This document shows positions 20,189 through 29,963 of a stretch of 64,000 nt of DNA, in pieces (the stretch's first letter is position 1; the number at the start of each line of letters is the position of its first letter). The notes beneath the pieces were generated by a model, which was not told the DNA's origin, ran no database searches, and saw nothing but the letters and a program-made list of their open reading frames with translations. This DNA is from Flavobacteriaceae bacterium (GTDB lineage: Bacteria; Bacteroidota; Bacteroidia; Flavobacteriales; Flavobacteriaceae): positions 16,994-80,993 of the forward strand of contig DUDG01000024.1 of assembly GCA_012959395.1 (NCBI GenBank), given 5' to 3'. Both the position numbers and the translations under genes were made by a program.

Positions 20189-21627
20189 TGAAGTTTTTTA
20201 AAATTTTAATTTTATTTTTTTTATTTTCTTTTTTGAGTTATTCTCAAGAAAACTCTAAAGATATTGATAAAGGGTATATTACAGAAATCATTAAACACAA
20301 AGTAAAAAGAAAGCAAACTCTTTATACAATTTCAAAATTATATAATGTTTCTATTGATGATATAAAAAAATATAATACTCAGATACAAGGACTTAATATA
20401 TCTAGAAAAATGGAACTTAATATTCCTATAAAGAGAAAGCTTGTGTTAAAAAATGATATTTTCCAAATTAATAAAGATTCAATAAAAAGTGAAATTAAAG
20501 AAGGAAAGGATTTCAAGATTAATTTACTGGATAGTAGACTTAAAAATAAGAATATAAAACTCGGTTTATTAGCCCCATTTAATTTAAATAATATTGAAAT
20601 TGATTCTGTTGAAAATTCAAAAAATTATCTAAAGAATTTGAATTTATCCACTATTTCATTAGATTTTTATAGTGGCTTATTAACGGCTTTAGAGAAAGGA
20701 CAAGAACTTGGTTTAAATTTAGATTTAAAAGTAATTGACACACAAAATGATTTTCTGAATATTGCTAAAATTATTTCTACTAATTCATTTGAAAATTATG
20801 ATTTTATTATTGGACCATTAATACCAAGAAATATTAATCAATTTTCAATTGGAATTATTAAATCAAATACTCCAGTAATTTCTCCCTTGACTTCTAAGGA
20901 AATAGAAATAAATAATAATGTTTTTCAGTCAATGCCATCTGAAGAAAGCCAAAGAGATAAAATGTTTAAATACATTGAGCAGATAATTGAAACTAATCCT
21001 GATCCATGTGTAATGATTATTTATGATGATAAAAGTCAAAAAATAAAAGAAAAACTTTTAAAGAGTTATCCATATGCAGAATTAATTAATACAGACTTAA
21101 CTAATGGGTTAGTTGATCCTGAATTAACAGATTCTTTATTGGTTAACAATAAAAATAATATTGTGTTTTTGGAATCACAAAATCTAAATGTAATAACTAG
21201 TGTTTCATCATTGTTAAATTCACAAATTTCACAAGAAAGAAATATTGCTATGATGACTACTTATAGAGCAGATGTTTACGAAAATGAAAATATTTCTTAT
21301 GAACATTTAGGAAATTTGAAATTTACTTATCCTTCATATCATAGACCTATTTATGATGAAAAATTTGATGTTTTTAATGAATTATATCTTAATAATTATG
21401 GAAAACTTCCTAATAAAATTGCTATTAGAGGATATGACCTTACCCTTGATTTAATATTAAGGGTTGCATATAAAAATAAATTAATCAAATCTTTGGGCAT
21501 TGGAGAAACAGATTACATGCAAAATAAATTTAATTATTTATCTAAGAACAATGGTTATATAAACAATTCTGTTTTTTTAATTCAACATGATAAATTAAAT
21601 ATTTTTGAAATTTATAATGACAAGTAA
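20188..21627 (+). CDS. LysM domain protein with periplasmic-binding-like domain
   Basis: Signal peptide; LysM (HKVKRKQTLYTISKLYNVSIDDIKKYN); region resembling the type I periplasmic-binding fold. Start overlaps guaA stop (TAATG). Confidence 0.8.
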   Translation: MKFFKILILFFLFSFLSYSQENSKDIDKGYITEIIKHKVKRKQTLYTISKLYNVSIDDIKKYNTQIQGLNISRKMELNIPIKRKLVLKNDIFQINKDSIKSEIKEGKDFKINLLDSRLKNKNIKLGLLAPFNLNNIEIDSVENSKNYLKNLNLSTISLDFYSGLLTALEKGQELGLNLDLKVIDTQNDFLNIAKIISTNSFENYDFIIGPLIPRNINQFSIGIIKSNTPVISPLTSKEIEINNNVFQSMPSEESQRDKMFKYIEQIIETNPDPCVMIIYDDKSQKIKEKLLKSYPYAELINTDLTNGLVDPELTDSLLVNNKNNIVFLESQNLNVITSVSSLLNSQISQERNIAMMTTYRADVYENENISYEHLGNLKFTYPSYHRPIYDEKFDVFNELYLNNYGKLPNKIAIRGYDLTLDLILRVAYKNKLIKSLGIGETDYMQNKFNYLSKNNGYINNSVFLIQHDKLNIFEIYNDK

Positions 21628-22018
21628 AGTTTATTACGAAGGAAATTTAAGAACCAGATGCATCCATTTAAAATCTGGAAATGAGATTATTACTGATGCT
21701 CCTATAGATAATTTTGGGAAAGGAGAGGCTTTTTCACCAACAGATACAGTGGCAACTGCGCTTGCATCTTGCATGATTACTGTAATGGGAATAAAGGCTG
21801 TACAATTAGGTGTTTCATTTATAAATGTGACAGCAGATGTTCAAAAAACTATGTCGAAAAATCCTAGAAGAATTTCTAAAATTTCAATTGTAATTAATCT
21901 TCCATTAAATTTGGTCAAAAAAGATAAAATGATTCTTGAAAAAGTGGGTAATACCTGTCCAGTTCATAATTCTTTAGACCCAAAACTTATTAGAGATATT
22001 AATTATAATTGGATTTAA
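21617..22018 (+). CDS. OsmC family protein
   Basis: SPTDTVATALASCMITVMGIKA and NTCPVHNSL motifs; ATG at 21617 overlaps the previous gene. Confidence 0.88.
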   Translation: MTSKVYYEGNLRTRCIHLKSGNEIITDAPIDNFGKGEAFSPTDTVATALASCMITVMGIKAVQLGVSFINVTADVQKTMSKNPRRISKISIVINLPLNLVKKDKMILEKVGNTCPVHNSLDPKLIRDINYNWI

Positions 22019-22099
22019 TTTTACTCTTATTAAAAATAAAAGAGAGTCGCTTTCTTTTTGTATTTTTGACATCTTAAAATAAATTTTAGAAATTAATTA

Positions 22100-23719
22100 A
22101 TGTCTAAACCAAAATATATTTTTGTTACAGGTGGCGTAAGCTCTTCTTTAGGTAAGGGCATTATTTCGGCTTCTCTTGCTAAACTTCTTCAGTCCAGAGG
22201 CCTTAATGTAACTATTCAAAAGCTTGATCCATATATCAATGTTGACCCCGGAACTTTAAATCCCTATGAGCATGGAGAGTGTTATGTGACTTCTGATGGT
22301 GCTGAAACCGATTTAGACTTAGGTCATTACGAACGTTTTTTAAATGTTGAAACTTCTCAAGCCAATAATGTTACAACTGGAAAAATTTATCAGACTGTTA
22401 TAGAAGAAGAGAGAAAAGGGAAGTTTTTAGGAAAAACAGTTCAAGTAATCCCTCATATTACAAATGAAATTAAAAGAAGAATACAGTTGTTAGGTAATAA
22501 TAATTCACTTGACGTTATAATTACTGAAATTGGAGGAACAGTTGGAGATATAGAATCGCTTCCCTATATAGAATCTGTAAGGCAATTAAGGTGGGAGCTT
22601 GGTAAAGCAAACAGTCTTGTTATCCACTTAACTTTAATTCCATATTTATCAGCGGCTAAAGAATTAAAAACTAAGCCTACTCAACACTCAGTGAAAACTT
22701 TAATGGAAAGTGGTATTAATGCTGATATTTTAGTTTGTAGAACTGAACATCAAATTTCAGATGAAATAAAAAATAAATTAGCATTATTTTGTAATGTAGA
22801 AGTGGATTCAGTAATTCAGTCTATAGATGCTTCAACTATTTATGACGTCCCTTTGTTGATGAAAAAAGAAAAGTTAGACCAGGTCGTTTTAAGAAAGTTA
22901 GAAATCTCAAATTTCAAAGAAGCTAACTTAGAAAAGTGGACTGATTTTGTTAATAAATTAAAATTTCCTAAAAACACTATAAAGATTGGTCTTATAGGTA
23001 AATATGTTGAATTACAGGACTCATATAAATCTATTTTAGAATCGTTAATTCATGCAGGATCTATTAATGAAACTAAAGTTGAAGTTTGTTCAATTCATTC
23101 TGAATTTATAGATAATGATCAAATTAATAATGAAATATCGAATTTTGATGGAGTAATTGTTGCTCCAGGTTTTGGATCAAGAGGAATTGAAGGTAAAATA
23201 AAAGCGATTAAATGCGCAAGAGAAAATAACATTCCTTTTTTTGGAATATGTTTAGGAATGCAAATGGCTGTTGTTGAATTTGCTAGGAACATAATTGGAT
23301 TAAAGGATGCTAACTCTACTGAAATGAATAAAAAAACACTTAATCCTGTTATTTCATTAATGGAAGAGCAAAAAACCATATCTGAAATGGGTGGTACAAT
23401 GCGTCTTGGATCTTGGGAATGTAATATAAACGAACAGTCTAAAGTGTTTGAAATATATAATTCTAAACTTATAAATGAAAGACATAGGCACAGATGGGAA
23501 TTAAATAATAATTATTTAAATCAATTAGAAAATGCAGGTTTAAATTCAGTTGGAATTAATGCTAAAACTGGATTAGTTGAAATAATTGAATTACCTGAAA
23601 ATGATTGGTTTATTGGTGTTCAGTTCCATCCTGAATATCAAAGTACTGTAGAGATGCCACATCCTCTTTTTGTGTCATTTGTAAAAGCATGTTTAAGTTA
23701 TAATAAATCCAAAAAATAA
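22100..23719 (+). CDS. pyrG: CTP synthase
   Basis: KYIFVTGGVSSSLGKGIISASLAKLLQSRG, FFGICLGMQ, GVQFHPEYQS. Confidence 0.97.
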   Translation: MSKPKYIFVTGGVSSSLGKGIISASLAKLLQSRGLNVTIQKLDPYINVDPGTLNPYEHGECYVTSDGAETDLDLGHYERFLNVETSQANNVTTGKIYQTVIEEERKGKFLGKTVQVIPHITNEIKRRIQLLGNNNSLDVIITEIGGTVGDIESLPYIESVRQLRWELGKANSLVIHLTLIPYLSAAKELKTKPTQHSVKTLMESGINADILVCRTEHQISDEIKNKLALFCNVEVDSVIQSIDASTIYDVPLLMKKEKLDQVVLRKLEISNFKEANLEKWTDFVNKLKFPKNTIKIGLIGKYVELQDSYKSILESLIHAGSINETKVEVCSIHSEFIDNDQINNEISNFDGVIVAPGFGSRGIEGKIKAIKCARENNIPFFGICLGMQMAVVEFARNIIGLKDANSTEMNKKTLNPVISLMEEQKTISEMGGTMRLGSWECNINEQSKVFEIYNSKLINERHRHRWELNNNYLNQLENAGLNSVGINAKTGLVEIIELPENDWFIGVQFHPEYQSTVEMPHPLFVSFVKACLSYNKSKK

Positions 23720-23721
23720 AA

Positions 23722-25554
23722 ATGGAAGAGAATAAAATTGATCCATATCAAATTATAGGTTTAGGACTATTAATTGCTGCCATTTTTTGGTGGTTTAATT
23801 ATACAATGCCAGATCTAGAAAAAAAATCATTAGAAACAAAACAAACTGAACAGTCTTCGGAAGTTTCTTCAGAAGTATTAGAGATTGATAAAGCAGACGA
23901 TTATGTGAATGTAAAAATTGATTCAAATGAGTCTGAGATTAATAACCAGAATCTAAATTTAAAAATTCAAACCGTTACAATTGAAAATGATGATTTACTA
24001 TTAAAGTTTAATTCGAAAGGAGGATTATTGGTTGAAGCATTATTAAAAAATTACACTGATTATAATGGGGATCCTCTTTATATAGTTAAAGATGGAAATC
24101 AGGATTTAAGCTTAAAGTTTAATACTATTAATGGTCAGCAGATTAATACTTCTAAATATAATTTTACACCAGAGATTAGTAATATTAGCGGGGTCAAAGT
24201 GTTAAAGATGTCCTTGGATTTTTTTGAAAATCAATCTATTGTTTTTGAATATAAGCTTCCTAAAGAAGGATTTATGTTAGATTTTTCTATCAAATCCTTT
24301 GGATTGTCAAATATTATAGATTCGAATGAGATTGTTGATTTAAATTGGGATTTAAAAGCTATTAGACAAGCTAAAAGTGTCGATTATGAAAATAGATATA
24401 GTCAATTGCTTTATCAGTTTGATGGAGATGATACTAATTATTTAAGTTCTTATACTGATAGTGATGAAAAAGAAGATGATGTTTCTTGGATTTCATATGG
24501 TCAACATTTTTTTAATTCAATACTGATATTTGAAACTCCTGTTGATAATGCTTCTTTTGAATCTACTAAGCTTTTTGAAGAAGAAGGCAGGGATGTTTTG
24601 TATACAAAAAACTATAATTCAGTATTTCCAATAAATTTAGTTAGATCTGAGATTAACTCAAACATGAATTGGTATATAGGCCCAAACGATTATGATATTT
24701 TAAAAAATTATCAAAATAATATTTCACAATCTATTTATTTTGGATGGGGTCTTTTTGGCTGGATAAATAGATTTATATATTTTCCATTATTTGGATTTTT
24801 AAGTAAATATTTTTCTGCAGGACTGGCCGTAATTTTAATGACTATTATTACTAGATTGGCGATGTCTCCTGTAACTTATAGAACTTATGTTTCACAGGCT
24901 AGAATGAAAGTTATTAAACCAGAAATTACTGAGCTGAATAAAAAATATAAAAATGATGCGGTAAAAAAACAGCAAGAAACAATGAAGTTGTATAATAAAG
25001 CTGGTGCTAACCCACTTTTAGGTTGTGTTCCTGCTTTACTACAACTGCCTGTTTTTTATGCATTATTTTGCTTTTTTCCAATTGCTTTTCAACTTAGAGG
25101 AAAACCCTTTTTATGGGCTGATGATCTTTCTTCTTACGATGTGATAGCTGAATTGCCTTTTAGTATTCCATGGTATGGAGATCACGTAAGTCTTCTCCCA
25201 ATTCTAGCTTCCATAGCTATATTTTTCTATACTATGATGTCTTCTGGTGCTCAAATGCAACAATCTCAGCCAGGGATGCCTAATATGAAATTTATAATGT
25301 ACTTGATGCCAGTTATGATGCTCTTTTTTTTCAATAATTATGCGAGTGCTTTTAGTTTGTATTATTTTATTTCTAATATTCTTACAATTTTAATTATGCT
25401 TTCTATCAAGTATTTTATTATTGATGAGGAAAAAATACATTTACAGATTCAAGAGAATAAGAAGAAACCTGTTAAACAAAATAGGTTTCAAAGAAAAATG
25501 CAAGAGATGATGGATCAGGCAGAGCAACAGAGAAAATTACAGAATAGAAAATAG
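23722..25554 (+). CDS. yidC: Membrane protein insertase YidC
   Basis: Large periplasmic domain followed by [17 protein letters not shown] and [32 protein letters not shown]. Confidence 0.95.
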   Translation: MEENKIDPYQIIGLGLLIAAIFWWFNYTMPDLEKKSLETKQTEQSSEVSSEVLEIDKADDYVNVKIDSNESEINNQNLNLKIQTVTIENDDLLLKFNSKGGLLVEALLKNYTDYNGDPLYIVKDGNQDLSLKFNTINGQQINTSKYNFTPEISNISGVKVLKMSLDFFENQSIVFEYKLPKEGFMLDFSIKSFGLSNIIDSNEIVDLNWDLKAIRQAKSVDYENRYSQLLYQFDGDDTNYLSSYTDSDEKEDDVSWISYGQHFFNSILIFETPVDNASFESTKLFEEEGRDVLYTKNYNSVFPINLVRSEINSNMNWYIGPNDYDILKNYQNNISQSIYFGWGLFGWINRFIYFPLFGFLSKYFSAGLAVILMTIITRLAMSPVTYRTYVSQARMKVIKPEITELNKKYKNDAVKKQQETMKLYNKAGANPLLGCVPALLQLPVFYALFCFFPIAFQLRGKPFLWADDLSSYDVIAELPFSIPWYGDHVSLLPILASIAIFFYTMMSSGAQMQQSQPGMPNMKFIMYLMPVMMLFFFNNYASAFSLYYFISNILTILIMLSIKYFIIDEEKIHLQIQENKKKPVKQNRFQRKMQEMMDQAEQQRKLQNRK

Positions 25555-25571
25555 TTTTATTACATTTATTT

Positions 25572-26768
25572 ATGCCTAATAGTAAAACACGTGTTGTTGT
25601 AGCTTTATCAGGTGGGGTAGATTCAAGTGTTGCAGCTCACCTATTAGTTGAAAAAGGATATGAAGTAATTGGAATTTTCATGAAAAATTGGCATGATGAT
25701 TCTGTTACTATTTCTAATGAATGCCCATGGGTTGAGGATAGTTATGATGCAATGATTGTGGCTGACAAATTATCTATTCCTTTTCAAACAATTGATTTAA
25801 GTTCAGATTATCAGAAAAAAATTGTTGATTACATGTTTAAAGAATATAAAAATGGCAACACTCCTAATCCAGATGTCTTATGTAATAGAGAAATTAAATT
25901 TGATATATTCTTAAAAATCGCAATGAAGTTGGGAGCAGACTATATAGCAACAGGTCATTATTGCAGGGTTAAAAAAAATAATGATAATAAAGTATTTTAT
26001 CAGTTATTAGTTGGGAAAGATCAAAACAAAGATCAGTCCTATTTTTTATGTCAACTTTCTCAAGAACAGTTGAGTAAAACTATGTTTCCTATTGGTGAAT
26101 TGAAAAAAAGCGAAGTTAGATTAATTGCTAAAAAAAAAGGCTTAATTACTGCTGAAAAAAAAGACTCTCAAGGACTTTGTTTTATAGGAAAAGTAAAACT
26201 TCCAGACTTTCTTCAGCAAAAGTTAAAAATCAAAAAAGGAAAAGTTATCGAAATACCTTACGATAGTCATATTTATAAAACGGAGCAAGATTATAATGAT
26301 CATTCATTTGAAAATTTAAAAAAATTATCTAGACCATTTAAGTATAATTTATCTGACGGTAATATTATAGGAGAACATAATGGCGCTCATTTTTTTACTA
26401 ATGGTCAAAGAAAAGGATTGGCAATTGGAGGTAAAAAAAATCCTTTATTTGTTATAAAAACAGATGTAATTAATAATATTATTTATGTAGGGGAGGGTAA
26501 AAGGCACCCTGGCTTATTTAGAAAAGTTTTGTTTATTTCTAAAGATGATTTGCATCATGTTAGATCTGACAAGTCTTTTGAGTTAGAAGTAGGTATAAAA
26601 TTTAAATCTAGAATTCGATATCGTCAAGCCCTTCAGGATGTTTTATTGTATTTTAATAGTGATGGCGTATTTCTAGTGTTTAATAAAAAACAATTAGCAA
26701 TTACTAGGGGTCAATTTGCAGTATGGTATAAAAATGATGAATTGATAGGATCTGGTGTTATTGATTAG
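25572..26768 (+). CDS. mnmA: tRNA-specific 2-thiouridylase MnmA
   Basis: [47 protein letters not shown]. Confidence 0.96.
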   Translation: MPNSKTRVVVALSGGVDSSVAAHLLVEKGYEVIGIFMKNWHDDSVTISNECPWVEDSYDAMIVADKLSIPFQTIDLSSDYQKKIVDYMFKEYKNGNTPNPDVLCNREIKFDIFLKIAMKLGADYIATGHYCRVKKNNDNKVFYQLLVGKDQNKDQSYFLCQLSQEQLSKTMFPIGELKKSEVRLIAKKKGLITAEKKDSQGLCFIGKVKLPDFLQQKLKIKKGKVIEIPYDSHIYKTEQDYNDHSFENLKKLSRPFKYNLSDGNIIGEHNGAHFFTNGQRKGLAIGGKKNPLFVIKTDVINNIIYVGEGKRHPGLFRKVLFISKDDLHHVRSDKSFELEVGIKFKSRIRYRQALQDVLLYFNSDGVFLVFNKKQLAITRGQFAVWYKNDELIGSGVID

Positions 26769-26833
26769 TTATGTCTTAATTAAAACAAATGAAATATAAA
26801 TGAATTTTATTGAAGCGCAATAAGACTGATATG

Positions 26834-28039
26834 TCAAAATTCTAATTCAATTTGATTTTTTAACAAGTCATCAATATTTTCTCTTTTTCTTATTTCAACT
26901 GCTTTATTTTTATGAAATAGAATTTCAGATGGCTTGAATCTTGAGTTGTAATTACTTGCCATAGAAAAACAGTAAGCTCCTGCATTTTTAAAACTTAAAA
27001 TATTTCCTTCGTATATTTTTGAAATTCTTTTATTAGTAGCAAATGTGTCAGTTTCACAAATATATCCAACAACAGAGTAGAATCTTTCAGAATCATCTGG
27101 GTTAGATATGTTTTTAATATGATGGTTTGAGCCATACATCATAGGTCTTATAAAATGATTAAAGCCAGTGTCTACTTGAGCGAATACAGTTGATGTAGTT
27201 TGTTTTATTGAATTTACTGAGCATAAAAAATTACCAGCCTCACTAACTAAAAATTTTCCTGGTTCAAAAGCAAGGGTGAGGTTTTTCCCGTAATTCTTAC
27301 AAAATTCATTAAATCTTTTAGATAATTTCTCTCCTAACTCTTCAATATTAGTTTCATTATCTCCTAGAAAGTAAGGTACTTTAAAACCACTTCCAAAATC
27401 TATAAACTCTAAATCTTCAAATTTAGAAGCAATTTCAAATAATATTTCTGCTGCATGTATAAACACTTCAATATCTAATATGTCACTTCCTGTGTGCATG
27501 TGTATCCCATTTACTTTGATATTTGTATTTTTTATGATTCTTAATAATAGTGGTATTTGATGGATGCTTATTCCGAACTTTGAATCTATATGGCCAACTG
27601 ATATTTTACTATTTCCTCCAGCCATTACATGGGGATTGATTCTTATGCAAATAGGAATTTCAGGATTAGAGCTGCCGAATTGTTCTAAAACACTTAGATT
27701 GTCAATATTTATATTGACACCCATTTTAGCTACTGTTTGAATTTCTTCAATAGAAACTCCATTAGGTGTATAGATTATTTTTTCAACAGGAAAACCCGCT
27801 TTAATACCTATCATTACTTCTTGAATAGAAACTGTATCTATTCCTGCGCCTAGTTTATTTATATATTTTAATATTGAAATATTTGATAATGCTTTAACTG
27901 CATAATTAATTTTTAAATTCTTTACAGATTTAAATGAATTTACGAGTCTATTGAACTGACTTTTTATTTTTCCTGCATCATATACATATGTTGGTGTACC
28001 AAATTTACTGACAATATTTAATAGGTCTTTATTTTTCAT
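26834..28039 (-). CDS. lysA: Diaminopimelate decarboxylase
   Basis: PTYVYDAGKI, INYAVKALSN, HMHTGSDI, DFGSGFKVPY, EPGKFLVSEAG, GYICETDTFA. Confidence 0.93.
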   Translation of the reverse strand: MKNKDLLNIVSKFGTPTYVYDAGKIKSQFNRLVNSFKSVKNLKINYAVKALSNISILKYINKLGAGIDTVSIQEVMIGIKAGFPVEKIIYTPNGVSIEEIQTVAKMGVNINIDNLSVLEQFGSSNPEIPICIRINPHVMAGGNSKISVGHIDSKFGISIHQIPLLLRIIKNTNIKVNGIHMHTGSDILDIEVFIHAAEILFEIASKFEDLEFIDFGSGFKVPYFLGDNETNIEELGEKLSKRFNEFCKNYGKNLTLAFEPGKFLVSEAGNFLCSVNSIKQTTSTVFAQVDTGFNHFIRPMMYGSNHHIKNISNPDDSERFYSVVGYICETDTFATNKRISKIYEGNILSFKNAGAYCFSMASNYNSRFKPSEILFHKNKAVEIRKRENIDDLLKNQIELEF

Positions 28040-28109
28040 GATTGCAAATCTATATCATCACTTTAATTAATTATAATAAAAAAGGATTTATTATAAAAAT
28101 AAAACATTT

Positions 28110-28125
28110 TGTTATATATATAACA
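28110..28125. promoter_or_regulatory. Perfect 16-bp palindrome in lysA/sucC divergent intergenic region
   Basis: TGTTATATATATAACA is identical to its reverse complement. Confidence 0.35.
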
Positions 28126-28192
28126 TTATAAAAAGTATTCCTATCTAAATCTTTAGGTAATTGTTTTATCTTTGTTTTATAATTTACAAAAG

Positions 28193-29386
28193 ATGAATTT
28201 ACACGAATATCAGGGAAAAAATATACTAGCTGAACATGGAGTTAATATACAAAGGGGGCGTGTTCTTTCGGATGTAAAGAATGTTTTAAGCGTTGCTGAT
28301 GATTTGGTTAAAGAAACCGGAACAGGTTGGTTTGTTGTCAAGGCTCAAATTCACGCTGGCGGTAGAGGAAAAGGAGGTGGAGTTAAGTTAGCAAAAAGCC
28401 TGCAGGAATTAAAGGGAGTTGTTTCTGATATTTTGGGGATGAATTTAATAACTCCTCAAACTTCAAAGAAAGGTAAATTAGTAAATAAAGTTTTGATAAC
28501 AGAAGATGTTTATTACCCTGGTGAGTTTGAGCCAGAAGAGTTTTATATTTCTATTTTATTAAATAGAAATACGGAAAAAAATATGATTATGTATTCTAGT
28601 GAAGGAGGAATGGATATTGAAGCGGTAGCTGAAAAAACACCAGAATTAATTTTTTATGAAGACATTGATCCTCTGTTGGGTATTCTTCCTTTTCAAGCAA
28701 GAAAAATAGCTTTTAATTTAGGTCTTTCTGGCAAGGCTTTTATAGAAATGACCAAATTCATAACCTTGCTTTATAAGTCTTATGTTTCTTCTGATTCTTT
28801 ACTTTTTGAAATTAACCCTGTATTGAAAACATCTGACAATAAAATTTTGGCTGTTGATGCAAAGGTTACATTAGATGATAATTCTTTGTTTCGTCATAAA
28901 GATTATGAATCTTGGAGAGATTTAAAAGAAGAGAATCCTGTTGAGATTGAAGCTAAAGAAGTAGGATTAAATTATGTTGATTTAGATGGAAATGTTGGCT
29001 GTATGGTTAATGGTGCTGGACTTGCTATGGCTACAATGGATTTGATTAAGCAATCTGGAGGTGAACCTGCTAATTTTCTAGACGTTGGAGGTACTGCAGA
29101 TGCCAAAAGAGTTGAAGCTGCTTTTAGATTGATATTGAAAGATTCAAATGTTAAGGCAATACTTGTCAATATTTTTGGTGGGATAGTTAGGTGTGATCGA
29201 GTTGCTCAAGGAATTGTAGACGCATATAATAACATGGGTGATTTAATAAACATTCCTATAATTGTTAGACTTCAGGGTACTAATGCGGAAATTGCTAAAC
29301 AAATCATAGATCAATGTGAATTTAAAGTTTACAGTGCTGTAGAATTTCAAGAAGCTGCGGATAAGATAATGGAAGCCCTCAATTAA
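28193..29386 (+). CDS. sucC: Succinyl-CoA synthetase (ADP-forming) beta subunit
   Basis: MNLHEYQGKNILAEHGVN, AQIHAGGRGKGGGVK, VNIFGGIVRCDRVAQG. Start ATG 28193. Confidence 0.96.
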   Translation: MNLHEYQGKNILAEHGVNIQRGRVLSDVKNVLSVADDLVKETGTGWFVVKAQIHAGGRGKGGGVKLAKSLQELKGVVSDILGMNLITPQTSKKGKLVNKVLITEDVYYPGEFEPEEFYISILLNRNTEKNMIMYSSEGGMDIEAVAEKTPELIFYEDIDPLLGILPFQARKIAFNLGLSGKAFIEMTKFITLLYKSYVSSDSLLFEINPVLKTSDNKILAVDAKVTLDDNSLFRHKDYESWRDLKEENPVEIEAKEVGLNYVDLDGNVGCMVNGAGLAMATMDLIKQSGGEPANFLDVGGTADAKRVEAAFRLILKDSNVKAILVNIFGGIVRCDRVAQGIVDAYNNMGDLINIPIIVRLQGTNAEIAKQIIDQCEFKVYSAVEFQEAADKIMEALN

Positions 29387-29432
29387 CTGACATTTTGTCT
29401 ATAAATATTTAAAATTAACTGACATTTTGTCT
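29381..29432 (+). promoter_or_regulatory. Two direct copies of AATTAACTGACATTTTGTCT upstream of hsp20
   Basis: Identical 20-nt copies at 29381-29400 and 29413-29432 (32-nt period); each contains the inverted repeat GACA-TTT-TGTC. Confidence 0.75.
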
Positions 29433-29502
29433 TAATTTTTCATTTGGTATTTATTTTGTATAATTCAAATTGTTAAAATTTGTTTAATTTAAAATATACA
29501 TT

Positions 29503-29925
29503 ATGAACTTAATTAAAACACAATCATCTTTTTTGCCATTTATTTTTGATGAATTTTTTAAAAATAATTGGAATATAAATGTTCCAAATAATTCTTATAG
29601 CTATCCTTCTATTAATATAAAAGAGAATGATAAAGAATTTGTTTTAGAACTTGCTATGCCTGGAAAATGTAATAAGGATTTTAATATTGAAATTGAAAAT
29701 AGGATATTAAATATTTCAACTTTAAATGATAATCAAACTTCTGAATATAATTATAATATTCAAGAGTTTAATTATTCTTCTTTTAACAAGTCTTATGATC
29801 TTCCAGAGTCAATAGATTTAGAGAAAGTAGATTCATTATACAGAAATGGTATTTTGTCAATTACCCTACCTAAAAGAAAAGAATATCAAAGTATTCCTAA
29901 AAAAATAATTGCTGTAAAAAAATAA
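29503..29925 (+). CDS. Small heat-shock protein (Hsp20 / alpha-crystallin)
   Basis: ELAMPGKCNKDFNIEIENRILNIS and YRNGILSITLPK motifs. Confidence 0.93.
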   Translation: MNLIKTQSSFLPFIFDEFFKNNWNINVPNNSYSYPSINIKENDKEFVLELAMPGKCNKDFNIEIENRILNISTLNDNQTSEYNYNIQEFNYSSFNKSYDLPESIDLEKVDSLYRNGILSITLPKRKEYQSIPKKIIAVKK

Positions 29926-29931
29926 TTTTAT

Positions 29932-29963
29932 AATGGGGGGTTAGTTAACTCCCCATTTTTTAT
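29932..29963. terminator. Candidate bidirectional terminator between hsp20 and uvrB
   Basis: AATGGGGGGTTAGTTAACTCCCCATTTTTTAT: AATGGGG/CCCCATT stem extended by GTTA pairs, followed by T run; 3' ends of both convergent genes. Confidence 0.8.
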
